Below, piece after piece: positions 26,305 to 33,375 of a stretch of 64,000 nt of DNA (within the stretch, counting starts at the first letter, position 1; each line of letters begins with the position of its first letter). The translations under genes were made by a program, and so were the position numbers. The notes below the pieces were generated by a model. It had not been told where the DNA came from and searched no databases. It saw only the letters and a program-made list of their open reading frames with translations. This stretch comes from Planococcaceae bacterium Storch 2/2-2 (GTDB taxonomy: Bacteria; Bacillota; Bacilli; Bacillales_A; Planococcaceae). The stretch spans positions 496,001-560,000 of the forward strand of contig WOYE01000009.1 of assembly GCA_009740415.1 (NCBI GenBank). The letters run 5' to 3'.

Positions 26305-26469
26305 TATAATGCGTTGCGAACCTGAAGTGCCCATGAAAACCCCGGGACCTTCGCACAAAAAACAGACCTATCCATGAAGTTTGTGTGAACTTTATCATCG
26401 AACTTGACGAAGTCTTAAAAAGAATTACAATATATAGTGGGCGACGTGTTCGAAACACAACACCTCGCC
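26305..26469 (+). promoter_or_regulatory. CRISPR leader with promoter elements
   Basis: The AT-rich stretch before the first repeat contains a GCGAACCTGAAGTGCCCATG segment ending in CCTTCGCAC about 26317-26358, reminiscent of conserved type I-C leader boxes. It also has a good promoter, TTGACG (26404-26409), 16 bases, TACAAT (26426-26431), placing a transcript start about 30 bases before repeat 1. An additional extended -10 TGGTATAAT ends at 26310. A GTGTT-CGA-AACAC inverted repeat lies just before the array. Confidence 0.6.
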
Positions 26470-26570
26470 GTCTCTCCCTTCATAGGGAGAGTGGATTGAA
26501 ATTAACGGTTGCTCTGTGCGGGTGTTATCGGATACCCCGTCTCTCCCTTCATAGGGATAGTAGATACACT
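26470..26570 (+). CRISPR. Minimal type I-C-like CRISPR: two repeats, one spacer
   Basis: Repeat 1 (26470-26502, 33 bases) has the palindrome CTCTCCC-TTCATA-GGGAGAG followed by TGGATTGAAAT, the standard 3' end of type I-C repeats. Repeat 2 (26539-26570) keeps the first 19 bases exactly (GTCTCTCCCTTCATAGGGA) but its 3' half is changed (TAGTAGATACACT), as usual for a leader-distal terminal repeat. The one spacer (26503-26538) is 36 bases, a normal I-C length. No cas genes lie within the window, so this is either an orphan relic or separated from its cas operon. Confidence 0.8.
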
Positions 26571-26596
26571 TATTTTAGCCGTTTTACGTTATAAAT

Positions 26597-26639
26597 AAAA
26601 AGCGATGAAGCCTTGATAATAAAGGTTTCATCGCTTTTT
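26597..26639 (-). terminator. Terminator of the prophage integrase gene
   Basis: A near-perfect 18-bp stem (AAAAAGCGATGAAGCCTT and its complement) with T-runs on both strands. It lies about 80 bases after the integrase stop on the minus strand. Confidence 0.85.
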
Positions 26640-26654
26640 TGTGTTTTGTGAGAA

Positions 26655-26705
26655 TGTCATACGTTGTCATACGTTTACGAATTTTACTACACATTCCACT
26701 ACACA
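26655..26705. repeat. Paired short direct repeats beside int, candidate attL/arm sites
   Basis: TGTCATACGT occurs twice in tandem (26655-26664, 26665-26674), then ACTACACA twice (26686-26693, 26698-26705, 12-base period). They lie immediately downstream of the integrase stop, where attachment cores and integrase arm-binding sites usually sit. The exact core cannot be set without the right end. Confidence 0.45.
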
Positions 26706-26715
26706 AAATACACAC

Positions 26716-27828
26716 TTATTCTTGAACCATTTGTTCAATCGTTTGAAGCGTCTGATCGACCTCTTTCTCTTTCAATTCTTTCAGCAAGTGTGTGTAGGTG
26801 CTGATTGTCGTTTGAATGGTGGAGTGACCGAGACGTTCACTTACATAGTAAATCGACACGCCTTTATAAATTAAAATGCTTGCGTGCGTGTGACGGAGCC
26901 CGTGAACGGTGATCTGATTGATGCCGAGCGTTTCACAGTGTCTTTTCAGTCGCATGTTGCATGACCGGTTGCCAACTACTTTGGAATTGGAGAGGGGAGA
27001 GAAGAACAATAACCCGTAGTCGTTTGGTGTGCTGCACTCTTTCAGTTTCTTCAATACATTTAACGTGTAACGATCGATGTGAATAATCCGTTCATTTTCT
27101 GTTTTCGTTGTTGAAAAATCAAATGTGAATTTGTAATCCCATGTTTTATCCACAAGAATGGTTCGATCTTCCTCATTGATCGCCTCCCATGTCAGACCGA
27201 CAATTTCGCCGAAACGCATTCCCGTCAACAAACCAATTAAAAGAACGTAGTCTGTGAGTGAGTTTCTTTCTTCAATAAGTTTTTCTAAATGTCGAATCAA
27301 TAATATGGCTTCTTCGTAATCCAAGAACTTTTCTTCAGGTTTCTTTGTGGCCACTTGTCCATGAAGGACCACATTTCGAGTAAAGTCGGTAAATAGCAGT
27401 TGATCGTCAATCGCATCTAACACTGCACTTCTCACGTGAATATGCACTAACTTGACACTGGCCGTCGAACGAATCGAGCCGTATTTATTTAAAAATTGTT
27501 GATATTCCTTCTTAGTAATTTGTTGGAGAGGAGTATGGCCAAAGTGTTCTTTGATCATGTCGCTAGTAGTGAGATATGCTTCGTACGTAGATGGTTGGAT
27601 GTGCGGCTTTTTATAAACGTCAACCCATTCGTCAAAGTATTCGCTGAATGATATGCCTTTAGCATACCGATACGTGCCCTGATGCAAGCGCTGTTCTACG
27701 TCGGCTGCTGCGACTTGCGCTTCTTTTTTCGTTTTAAACCCTCCCTTCCGAATCGGTTTATAGACACCGTCCACATAATTACTAACCGTATATTGCCATG
27801 TCTTGCCTCGTTTCTGGAAACTAGCCAT
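26716..27828 (-). CDS. int: Phage integrase, tyrosine recombinase
   Basis: A 370-residue tyrosine recombinase of the Tn916/phage Bacillota type: N-terminal AP2-like arm-binding domain (1-50), SAM-like core-binding domain (60-160) and catalytic domain (165-365). Catalytic residues are visible: Arg205 (TGMRFGEI), His309 and Arg312 (HGLRHTHAS), His335 (LGHST) and nucleophile Tyr345 (ISTYTHLL). It integrates and, with an excisionase, excises the prophage. Start 27828 is chosen for a 7-base spacing to GGAGGA; the codon two before abuts it. Confidence 0.96.
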   Translation of the reverse strand: MASFQKRGKTWQYTVSNYVDGVYKPIRKGGFKTKKEAQVAAADVEQRLHQGTYRYAKGISFSEYFDEWVDVYKKPHIQPSTYEAYLTTSDMIKEHFGHTPLQQITKKEYQQFLNKYGSIRSTASVKLVHIHVRSAVLDAIDDQLLFTDFTRNVVLHGQVATKKPEEKFLDYEEAILLIRHLEKLIEERNSLTDYVLLIGLLTGMRFGEIVGLTWEAINEEDRTILVDKTWDYKFTFDFSTTKTENERIIHIDRYTLNVLKKLKECSTPNDYGLLFFSPLSNSKVVGNRSCNMRLKRHCETLGINQITVHGLRHTHASILIYKGVSIYYVSERLGHSTIQTTISTYTHLLKELKEKEVDQTLQTIEQMVQE

Positions 27829-27861
27829 GGTCATTCCTCCTTTATGAGAACTTATGTTCTT

Positions 27862-27925
27862 ATTGTAAACAAATCAAAATAAAAGGGAAGGGGATTGTAA
27901 GCAAATCAAAATAAAAGGGAAGGGG
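27862..27925. repeat. Tandem 32-bp direct repeat
   Basis: Two consecutive 32-base units (27862-27893 and 27894-27925), beginning ATTGTAA and ending GGGAAGGGG, differ by a single base. They fill the gap between immA-like and int. Confidence 0.9.
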
Positions 27926-27933
27926 AGCAGTTT

Positions 27934-28440
27934 TTAATGGACTGTCTCCCACAATTTGATATGAAATTTTTGATCGAACAGTTTTTGTTTGTGAATTTTC
28001 AGGCGTTCGTAAGCAAAGGGGAGGCTTACGCCATAGCGTTCCGCAACATCGGCGGTTGCACGTCTGCAATCGTTAGGAAGGTCGTCAGAGAGCAACATAA
28101 AAGTAGGTATGCAAAAATGAAGCGCGAATAGATCGGCTTGCCACTCTTGATATTCAACAAAAGATAAGGGAAGGCGGCGTTGATCGCCTGCGTGGAGTAG
28201 GATATGGCCGAGCTCATGGCCAAAGACTTCCCACCATTCTTCTTGCGGAGTAGAATCGTTGATAAAAACGTAGTGACGACCATCATTCGTGATCGCCTGT
28301 GTAGGATAAGAATGAAGAAAAACAGAAATATCGAGGGCCTGAGCGATCGCAAACAGATCAATCTGCGACGCTTCAGAAACCTCGATACGAGTATACACCT
28401 TATAGATAAAATCTTCTAACAAACTGAAATTGTAATCCAT
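27934..28440 (-). CDS. ImmA/IrrE-family metallopeptidase
   Basis: A 168-residue zinc peptidase of the ImmA/IrrE family with HELGH at 75-79 and the third-ligand helix EYQEWQADLFALHF following. ImmA in ICEBs1 and phages cleaves the cognate XRE repressor to trigger induction. Here it is separated from its probable target (repressor at 32290-32646) by about 3.8 kb of inserted genes, whereas the two are normally adjacent. The ATG at 28440 has AGGTGG upstream; a GTG at 28452 overlaps that site. Confidence 0.9.
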   Translation of the reverse strand: MDYNFSLLEDFIYKVYTRIEVSEASQIDLFAIAQALDISVFLHSYPTQAITNDGRHYVFINDSTPQEEWWEVFGHELGHILLHAGDQRRLPLSFVEYQEWQADLFALHFCIPTFMLLSDDLPNDCRRATADVAERYGVSLPFAYERLKIHKQKLFDQKFHIKLWETVH

Positions 28441-28513
28441 GGAAGACACCACCTAATAAGAACGTTTGTTCCATTTTATCATTAATGTGATGAAAAAAGA
28501 AGCCCATTTAAAA

Positions 28514-29407
28514 CTAGGCTTCTTTTTTAGTAGCAACTTTAAGATAATCTTGGTAACTTCCAGCATCTATTTTCTTTGAGAAATACATGAATTCTTTACC
28601 TTTTGTAGGGCGAGAAACAGAGTAATTTAGGTAATACTCCAGAAATTTCAGATGAAATGGTTCATAAATATTTTGTATTTGTGGTGCTGTATCATATGTT
28701 AAAAGCCAATATCTGTTTTTCATGTTCTCGTTTATAGAATTTGCTAGATGTACGTGATCCTGATGTTCGTAGAAATTAGTGTAAAGTGCAGGCCCTTTAT
28801 CATAATAAGGCGGGTCAAAAAAAGTCAGTGAGTTTCTTGTTTTCTTGATAACTTGATTGATGAACTGGATAGCATCTAGATTGTATAAGAAAATGGAGTC
28901 GCGCTTTGTTGCTATAAGTCTAATTCGACGAATAAGATTCTCTTTATTGAATCGGCAATTCATCTTATAGTTACCATTTTGTTTTTTACCTCCAATTACT
29001 CCAGCTTTTAAAATACCCGATCGGTTTGTTCGATTAAGGAAAAAGGTTGAAAATCCAAGTGTTAGACAGTCATTTTTGTCAGAAGGATTAAGTTTCATTT
29101 TTTCTTTTTGAATATCAACTTGTTTGTGCCATTCGTCCATGTTGATAGGAGTATTTGTAATCAAGTCAACGAAGTCATCCGTATAAAAAATAGCGCTTTT
29201 CCAAAAACAGTAAATTGATGGATCGAAGTCGTTCAAGTAAATCCGTTTAACTTCATCTCTTAAAATCAATTTAATTGCTATAGCTGCTCCGCCGGCGAAA
29301 GGTTCTATATAAGATGTCAATGAGTTGATTTCAACGAGATGTTTAATATAGCTGTAAACTTTGTTCTTTCCGCCAGGATATCGCAAAGGGGATAGGTTGA
29401 CTGACAC
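28514..29407 (-). CDS. DNA adenine methylase (D12/Dam class)
   Basis: A 297-residue N6-adenine DNA methyltransferase. The N-terminal SPLRYPGGK motif (X), motif I EPFAGGAAIA (35-44, S-adenosylmethionine site) and motif IV DPPY (198-201, catalytic) are intact, with the D12-class FSTFFLNRTNRSG segment between. Its target sequence is not deducible. It sits 68 bases downstream of the AAA-TOPRIM gene on the same strand and shares its AT-rich composition, unlike the rest of the phage, so the pair appears to be imported cargo. The GTG at 29407 has GGAGG 8 bases upstream. Confidence 0.92.
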   Translation of the reverse strand: MSVNLSPLRYPGGKNKVYSYIKHLVEINSLTSYIEPFAGGAAIAIKLILRDEVKRIYLNDFDPSIYCFWKSAIFYTDDFVDLITNTPINMDEWHKQVDIQKEKMKLNPSDKNDCLTLGFSTFFLNRTNRSGILKAGVIGGKKQNGNYKMNCRFNKENLIRRIRLIATKRDSIFLYNLDAIQFINQVIKKTRNSLTFFDPPYYDKGPALYTNFYEHQDHVHLANSINENMKNRYWLLTYDTAPQIQNIYEPFHLKFLEYYLNYSVSRPTKGKEFMYFSKKIDAGSYQDYLKVATKKEA

Positions 29408-29475
29408 GTTTAACACCTCCTATTAATATTTGATTATATCAGTTTATCGATCTTAATTAAAATGGGAATGAATGT

Positions 29476-31392
29476 TTATTTAGAAGGCCACACTTTTGTC
29501 GGTATTCTAACACCTTTAGCTGCTTTTATAAAACAAGTTTTTAAATCATTAAAGAACTTTTCGATTTTATTTTTATTATTGGGATGAGTAATCCAATTAT
29601 TTATAAGAGCTTCAAAGAGAATATAATGGTCATTAAACATTTTTTTGTTAAATTCCCTAATTTTCCCCTTATTAGAGTGACCAGACTCTTTACGAACTCT
29701 TAACTCATCTTCGAACTTTTTTAATTTCAATATTACCTCGCGTTCTATAACGGTTCTTTGATAACCCTCAAGCATTAATTTTGAATTAGGTTCATAGATT
29801 TTGGTTATGTGTTGGTCGTTATTGTCGAAACATTTTACCAGATAATTTAGTAATAAGTCTTCCGGCGACTCATTACCAGGGAGCGTTATTATTCTGTGAC
29901 TGATCTTACAGGAAGCAGTCTGATCACCGTCTAAGATGCATATAGAGTTTGAAAATGAAGATCTGATTGTTTCATCTGTGAAAATTTGTTCTAAAGAGTT
30001 ACTGGATAATTTTAGTTCTGGAATGTAGAAATAACCTAAGACCCGTGCAAAGAAATCGTGCTTTTGCTTGAAGTGTTCAAATAAGATGTCCAAAAATGCT
30101 CTTGCTTCATTATCTTCAGTATAGATTATAATTTTTTGTTTTACTAAATCACTGCTTACTTGTTCTCTTAACAATTTTTCGATAGTCATTAAGTCAATGT
30201 CAGGAATGTATTGTAAATCTTCGCCTTGCTTTATTAAATACAGTAAGTTCTGTTTTCGTTCAATGATTTGTTCGATGGTTGTCAAGCTGTGAGTTGTAAA
30301 GAAAATCTGGATTTTAAGTTTTTTAGAGAACTTTTCAAAAAAATTTAAAAGTAAAATCTGAAAGGCAGGGTGTAATGATGCATCGAACTCGTCTATTAAC
30401 AGAATACCAGAGACATCCATATTATTGAAATCTTCCGGAATTACTTCTTCCAAAGTCTCTGCATAGTTGATTAAACTAGCTAAAGCAGTAAGAATTATGT
30501 ATAAATTCTCTTCGCCTGCTGATAAAGTATTTGAATCAAAAGATGATAAATCGCTATCAAAGTCCACTCGATTTTTAAAATCAGCCATGTTTTGGTACGA
30601 ATTTATAGTGATGTCCCTGTTAGTAAATATTCTTTGTAACTCAGCTACTTCTTTTAAGAAATGATCTGGAACATTAAAGTTTATTTTTTGCAAGATTTGA
30701 GTTTTTGTTAACTTCATCACTTCTTTTTCAAAGATTGCTGATAGTTTTTCTATTTCACTTTGTAATCTTTGAGCTTCACTACTTTGAGCTTCACTACTTT
30801 GAGCTTCACTACTTTGAGCTTCACTATCAGCTGCAACTTCACTATCACTCAGCAGTAGATTTTTTATTTTAGAGTGAAATGAATCAAGAGCCATGTCTAT
30901 ATTTTCAATCGTAGGTTGGACATTGACCGGGTCAAACTCGCCGAATGGATATAGACGATTCAGACTTAAATATATTACAGGCATTTCAGGTAAAGAATCA
31001 TTGCCTCTATATGGAGGTTTTATTGAAAAACGAGAATTTTTCTTCGAATTATGCGATCTAAAATCTATTGAAGGTTGGTTATTAAAGTAGTGAGAGGTGA
31101 ATAAAGTTCCGTTCGTATTACGTGCAGGCGAATTATATTTTTTATCCCCTTTGGTTAAAGTTTCTACCTTAACATTAACTTGTGCATTCACTTGATTTAT
31201 AATTTTAATGGCTTCTACAATTTTTTTATCTTTATTTCTCTGAACAGGCTTCTTATAAGAATTACTAATTAGATGAAGTAACGTTGATTTTGCAGTCCCA
31301 TTTCCTCCTGCGATGGCATTTATATATTGAGAAAATTCAAATTTGGTATTTTTAATCAATTTAAATTCCTCGATTTCTAACACTTTTACCAT
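29476..31392 (-). CDS. AAA-TOPRIM (OLD-like) ATPase/nuclease
   Basis: A 638-residue protein combining an ABC-type ATPase with a C-terminal TOPRIM domain. Walker A GGNGTAKST (29-37), signature LSAGEE (290-295), Walker B LLIDEFD (331-337) and the His of FFTTHSL are all present. The TOPRIM domain has the acidic start IIIYTEDNEA (Glu426) and the ILDGD motif (487-490). This is the layout of OLD-family nucleases (as in phage P2 Old, GajA of Gabija) and of fused PARIS proteins, all anti-phage. A SSEAQ repeat tract lies in the coiled region near 190-208. Its neighbour is a Dam-type methylase. Defence function is inference. Confidence 0.88.
   Translation of the reverse strand: MVKVLEIEEFKLIKNTKFEFSQYINAIAGGNGTAKSTLLHLISNSYKKPVQRNKDKKIVEAIKIINQVNAQVNVKVETLTKGDKKYNSPARNTNGTLFTSHYFNNQPSIDFRSHNSKKNSRFSIKPPYRGNDSLPEMPVIYLSLNRLYPFGEFDPVNVQPTIENIDMALDSFHSKIKNLLLSDSEVAADSEAQSSEAQSSEAQSSEAQRLQSEIEKLSAIFEKEVMKLTKTQILQKINFNVPDHFLKEVAELQRIFTNRDITINSYQNMADFKNRVDFDSDLSSFDSNTLSAGEENLYIILTALASLINYAETLEEVIPEDFNNMDVSGILLIDEFDASLHPAFQILLLNFFEKFSKKLKIQIFFTTHSLTTIEQIIERKQNLLYLIKQGEDLQYIPDIDLMTIEKLLREQVSSDLVKQKIIIYTEDNEARAFLDILFEHFKQKHDFFARVLGYFYIPELKLSSNSLEQIFTDETIRSSFSNSICILDGDQTASCKISHRIITLPGNESPEDLLLNYLVKCFDNNDQHITKIYEPNSKLMLEGYQRTVIEREVILKLKKFEDELRVRKESGHSNKGKIREFNKKMFNDHYILFEALINNWITHPNNKNKIEKFFNDLKTCFIKAAKGVRIPTKVWPSK
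30771..30829 (-). repeat. 15-bp tandem repeat inside the AAA-TOPRIM gene
   Basis: The unit GAGCTTCACTACTTT is repeated from 30771, three full copies plus 11 bases of a fourth, encoding SSEAQ repeats between residues about 188 and 208. As the unit is five codons, changes in copy number would alter a linker length and not break the frame. Confidence 0.92.
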
Positions 31393-31466
31393 TTCTAACT
31401 ACTCCTTTGCCGAATACATGATTTTTCTTGATTTGTCTGTTCCTAAGTTATGAGATGAAAATAGAT

Positions 31467-32090
31467 TTACTTATTTGCACTCAACATAATTCCTGTGTAT
31501 TCACTAGTGCTCAAGTGATAATCAAAACCATTTTTCGTTGTTTTTCCTTCATGATCGAGAATATTGAAATCATCGTCCATCATGCCGAGCTCTTTCAATA
31601 CATCGTTACGATCGTCAGCGGTGAGTGATGGGTCGATCGCGCCGATGAAGATGCCCATTCCAGCGATGACTTGGAAACCGGAGTCTTCAGAGCCATCTGG
31701 TACGCCAATGAAAGTAAATCCGTTAGCGAGTCCAGTTTCTTTCTTTATCGTAGCGTTAATGGCTACGCTCGGTCCACCGTCGTATGTGATGGTATCCTGA
31801 ACTGCTCCATCTGTTTTCGCGCCAGCTGTAAGGTGCGGTATTAATCCAGGTGCTAACGTGTCAACGAGCCCGTTGTACGTCGCCTGGAAGTCTTCTGGTG
31901 CTCGCGCAAGTCCATCTGCTACCTCCTGCACTTCCTCAACAGGTTCGCTAGCTGTTGTTTGTTCAACTTCCTCTACATTTTCGGTCTCTTCGGTTTGTTC
32001 GGTTTCTGTTGTCGCCTCATCATCGCTACAAGCTCCAAGAAGGAGTGCGGCGCTTAATACAGTCGATCCAATCCAAATTCTTTTAGTCAT
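31467..32090 (-). CDS. Prophage lipoprotein
   Basis: A 207-residue lipoprotein: signal peptide with lipobox LLGAC near residue 21, then a long Glu/Thr-rich acidic linker (about 22-60) and a globular domain (65-205). It lies in the lysogeny module between repressor and integrase, the position of superinfection-exclusion lipoproteins such as Ltp of phage TP-J34; this positional parallel is the only ground for such a role. Its base composition is close to the host, unlike the AT-rich genes next to it. No domain family recognised. Confidence 0.7.
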   Translation of the reverse strand: MTKRIWIGSTVLSAALLLGACSDDEATTETEQTEETENVEEVEQTTASEPVEEVQEVADGLARAPEDFQATYNGLVDTLAPGLIPHLTAGAKTDGAVQDTITYDGGPSVAINATIKKETGLANGFTFIGVPDGSEDSGFQVIAGMGIFIGAIDPSLTADDRNDVLKELGMMDDDFNILDHEGKTTKNGFDYHLSTSEYTGIMLSANK

Positions 32091-32150
32091 TTTGTACTTC
32101 CTTTCTTATTTGAGTCAATAGACTCAATATGTATTTAAAAAAATGCAACT

Positions 32151-32202
32151 CTCAAAAGAGAGCTGCTAACTAATTACAAATCCCTAAAGGTTTCTAATTA
32201 GT
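32151..32202. other. Two adjacent hairpins upstream of the lipoprotein gene
   Basis: A GCAxCTCTC-AAAA-GAGAGxTGC hairpin is followed directly by ACTAATTA (32169-32176) pairing with TAATTAGT (32195-32202). They lie between the repressor terminator and the lipoprotein start and may be part of its 5' region or operators. Confidence 0.5.
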
Positions 32203-32226
32203 AAAAAAACACCATATGACTTTATG

Positions 32227-32262
32227 AAAAAGCGCAGTCCTCTTACAAGGCTGCGTTTTTTT
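32227..32262 (-). terminator. Terminator of the phage repressor gene
   Basis: CGCAG (32233-32237) pairs with CTGCG (32251-32255), extended by CCT/AGG and flanking A/T runs; on the minus strand a T-run follows. It lies just downstream of the repressor stop. Confidence 0.7.
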
Positions 32263-32289
32263 ACGTGGTCATGCAGCAAAAACTATACA

Positions 32290-32646
32290 TCACTTTTTAT
32301 TGTTTTTAATGATCTCCCACATTGCTCGCAACGCTTCGAGATCTTCTTCATCATTTTCGGGTAATTCTTTGTACCAACGTTCCAGATCAGGGTTGTTCTT
32401 AAAGCGTTCAAATTCTTCTTGATTGGAGAGTTGAGGCGTATCTGAATTACCTAATAGATAGTCTGTAGTTACGTCGTAGAAGTCTGCTAATGCAATTATA
32501 ATGTCTGGATCAGGTGAACGTGTTCCATTTTCATAACCAGATAAAGTATTGCTTTTCACACCAATTTTATCAGCAACATACTTTTGCATATAACCTCTAG
32601 ACTCTCTAAGTTTTTTTAATCTCATTGGTAGTTTGTTATTTTGCAT
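32290..32646 (-). CDS. Phage repressor, XRE/CI-like
   Basis: A 118-residue repressor. The helix-turn-helix covers about 7-60 (LKKLRESRGYMQKYVADKIGVKSNTLSGYENGTRSPDPDII), followed by TTDYLLGN and a short acidic C-terminal region for multimerisation. It lacks a LexA/S24 self-cleavage domain, which agrees with release by the ImmA-type peptidase. It is divergent from the Cro-like gene, with four related operators in the gap. The ATG at 32646 has GAGGTGA 5-7 bases upstream; a GTG at 32655 overlaps that site. Confidence 0.92.
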   Translation of the reverse strand: MQNNKLPMRLKKLRESRGYMQKYVADKIGVKSNTLSGYENGTRSPDPDIIIALADFYDVTTDYLLGNSDTPQLSNQEEFERFKNNPDLERWYKELPENDEEDLEALRAMWEIIKNNKK

Positions 32647-32674
32647 TAAGTTCACCTCTAACTATGATTAATAT

Positions 32675-32781
32675 ATCGCATAATGAGATGATTAACATGA
32701 TAAATCGCAAAAAGAGATTCTTTACATTGACAATCGCAAAATGCGATGTTACTATTTAATTAACAAATCGCATTTTGCGAA
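32675..32781. promoter_or_regulatory. Genetic-switch operators O1-O4
   Basis: Four 15-base sites of form ATCGCA-N3-TGCGAT: 32675-32689, 32704-32718, 32733-32747 and 32767-32781. The third is perfectly symmetric; the first two have a GAGAT right half. Centre spacings are 29, 29 and 34 bases. They fill the gap between repressor and cro, and are the probable sites for both proteins. Confidence 0.85.
32727..32755 (+). promoter_or_regulatory. Rightward early promoter (PR-like)
   Basis: TTGACA (32727-32732), 17 bases, TACTAT (32750-32755). Operator O3 lies exactly in the spacer, so a repressor bound there would block RNA polymerase. It drives the cro-like gene and the early operon. Confidence 0.85.
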
Positions 32782-32794
32782 GTGAGGTGTTGAA

Positions 32795-33010
32795 ATGAAT
32801 GATGCAGATGTCAATTTAATTTTGTCAAATAATTTGAAAAGATTAAGAATTTCTAAATCGTTGACTCAAAGAGAAGTAGCCGATGTCATAGGTATCTCTC
32901 AACATTATTATTCAGATATCGAGAATGGGAAGAGAAGGCTACAAATTAATCATTTACCTATTTTAAGTGAGTATTTTGATGTCAAAATCGATATTTTTTT
33001 TGAGAAGTGA
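32795..33010 (+). CDS. Cro-like XRE regulator
   Basis: A 71-residue protein that is almost only a helix-turn-helix domain (NNLKRLRISKSLTQREVADV, then ISQHYYSDIENGKRRL). It is divergent from the repressor and is the first gene of the rightward operon, the position of Cro. A GAGGTGTT ribosome site lies before the ATG. The fifth operator (33011-33025) begins at its stop codon. Confidence 0.88.
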   Translation: MNDADVNLILSNNLKRLRISKSLTQREVADVIGISQHYYSDIENGKRRLQINHLPILSEYFDVKIDIFFEK

Positions 33011-33025
33011 ATCGCGAAATGCGAT
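33011..33025. promoter_or_regulatory. Operator O5 downstream of cro
   Basis: ATCGCG-AAA-TGCGAT, a fifth copy of the switch operator, immediately after the cro stop and 39 bases before the next gene's start. It could mediate looping or repress a downstream promoter. Confidence 0.75.
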
Positions 33026-33063
33026 TTAGTGAGTTTGTATAAAAAATACAAGGAGTGAACGAG

Positions 33064-33276
33064 ATGAAAAGATTCGACCATTTGTTTTTTGACAAAGAAC
33101 CAACAAACTTAGAACGTTTTAAATTTTATATGCCTATGGCTTTTGTGATCGGCCTCATTCTTGCAGCGACGATTTATGTCGCTACAACAGATAAGGTTGC
33201 GGTTTGGCTGGATGAGGACAGCCAACCGGATGTAGATGTATTTCTCTACAACCCGGAGCTCGTGTGGGAGGAGTGA
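33064..33276 (+). CDS. Small single-TM phage protein (70 aa)
   Basis: AAGGAG lies 8 bases before ATG 33064 (a GTG nine bases earlier overlaps it). One membrane helix (about 25-43, FVIGLILAATIYVATT) follows a charged N-terminal segment (HLFFDKEPTNLERFKFY); the C-terminal tail is acidic. No family recognised. It is in the early operon right after cro. Confidence 0.65.
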   Translation: MKRFDHLFFDKEPTNLERFKFYMPMAFVIGLILAATIYVATTDKVAVWLDEDSQPDVDVFLYNPELVWEE

Positions 33277-33280
33277 GGAA

Positions 33281-33343
33281 ATGACGTTGGTTGTGTGCGC
33301 TGTAGCAGGTTGGTTTTTGTTTGATGTTCTTCGTGAGATTTAA
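33281..33343 (+). CDS. Micro-ORF, 20-aa hydrophobic peptide
   Basis: ATG 33281 has GGAGTGAGGAA upstream and lies 5 bases after the preceding stop. It encodes MTLVVCAVAGWFLFDVLREI, a single hydrophobic helix with a charged end. Position and ribosome site support translation; function unknown. Confidence 0.5.
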   Translation: MTLVVCAVAGWFLFDVLREI

Positions 33344-33375
33344 TTCAGCAAAAATTGAATATGGGAGTGAGAGCA

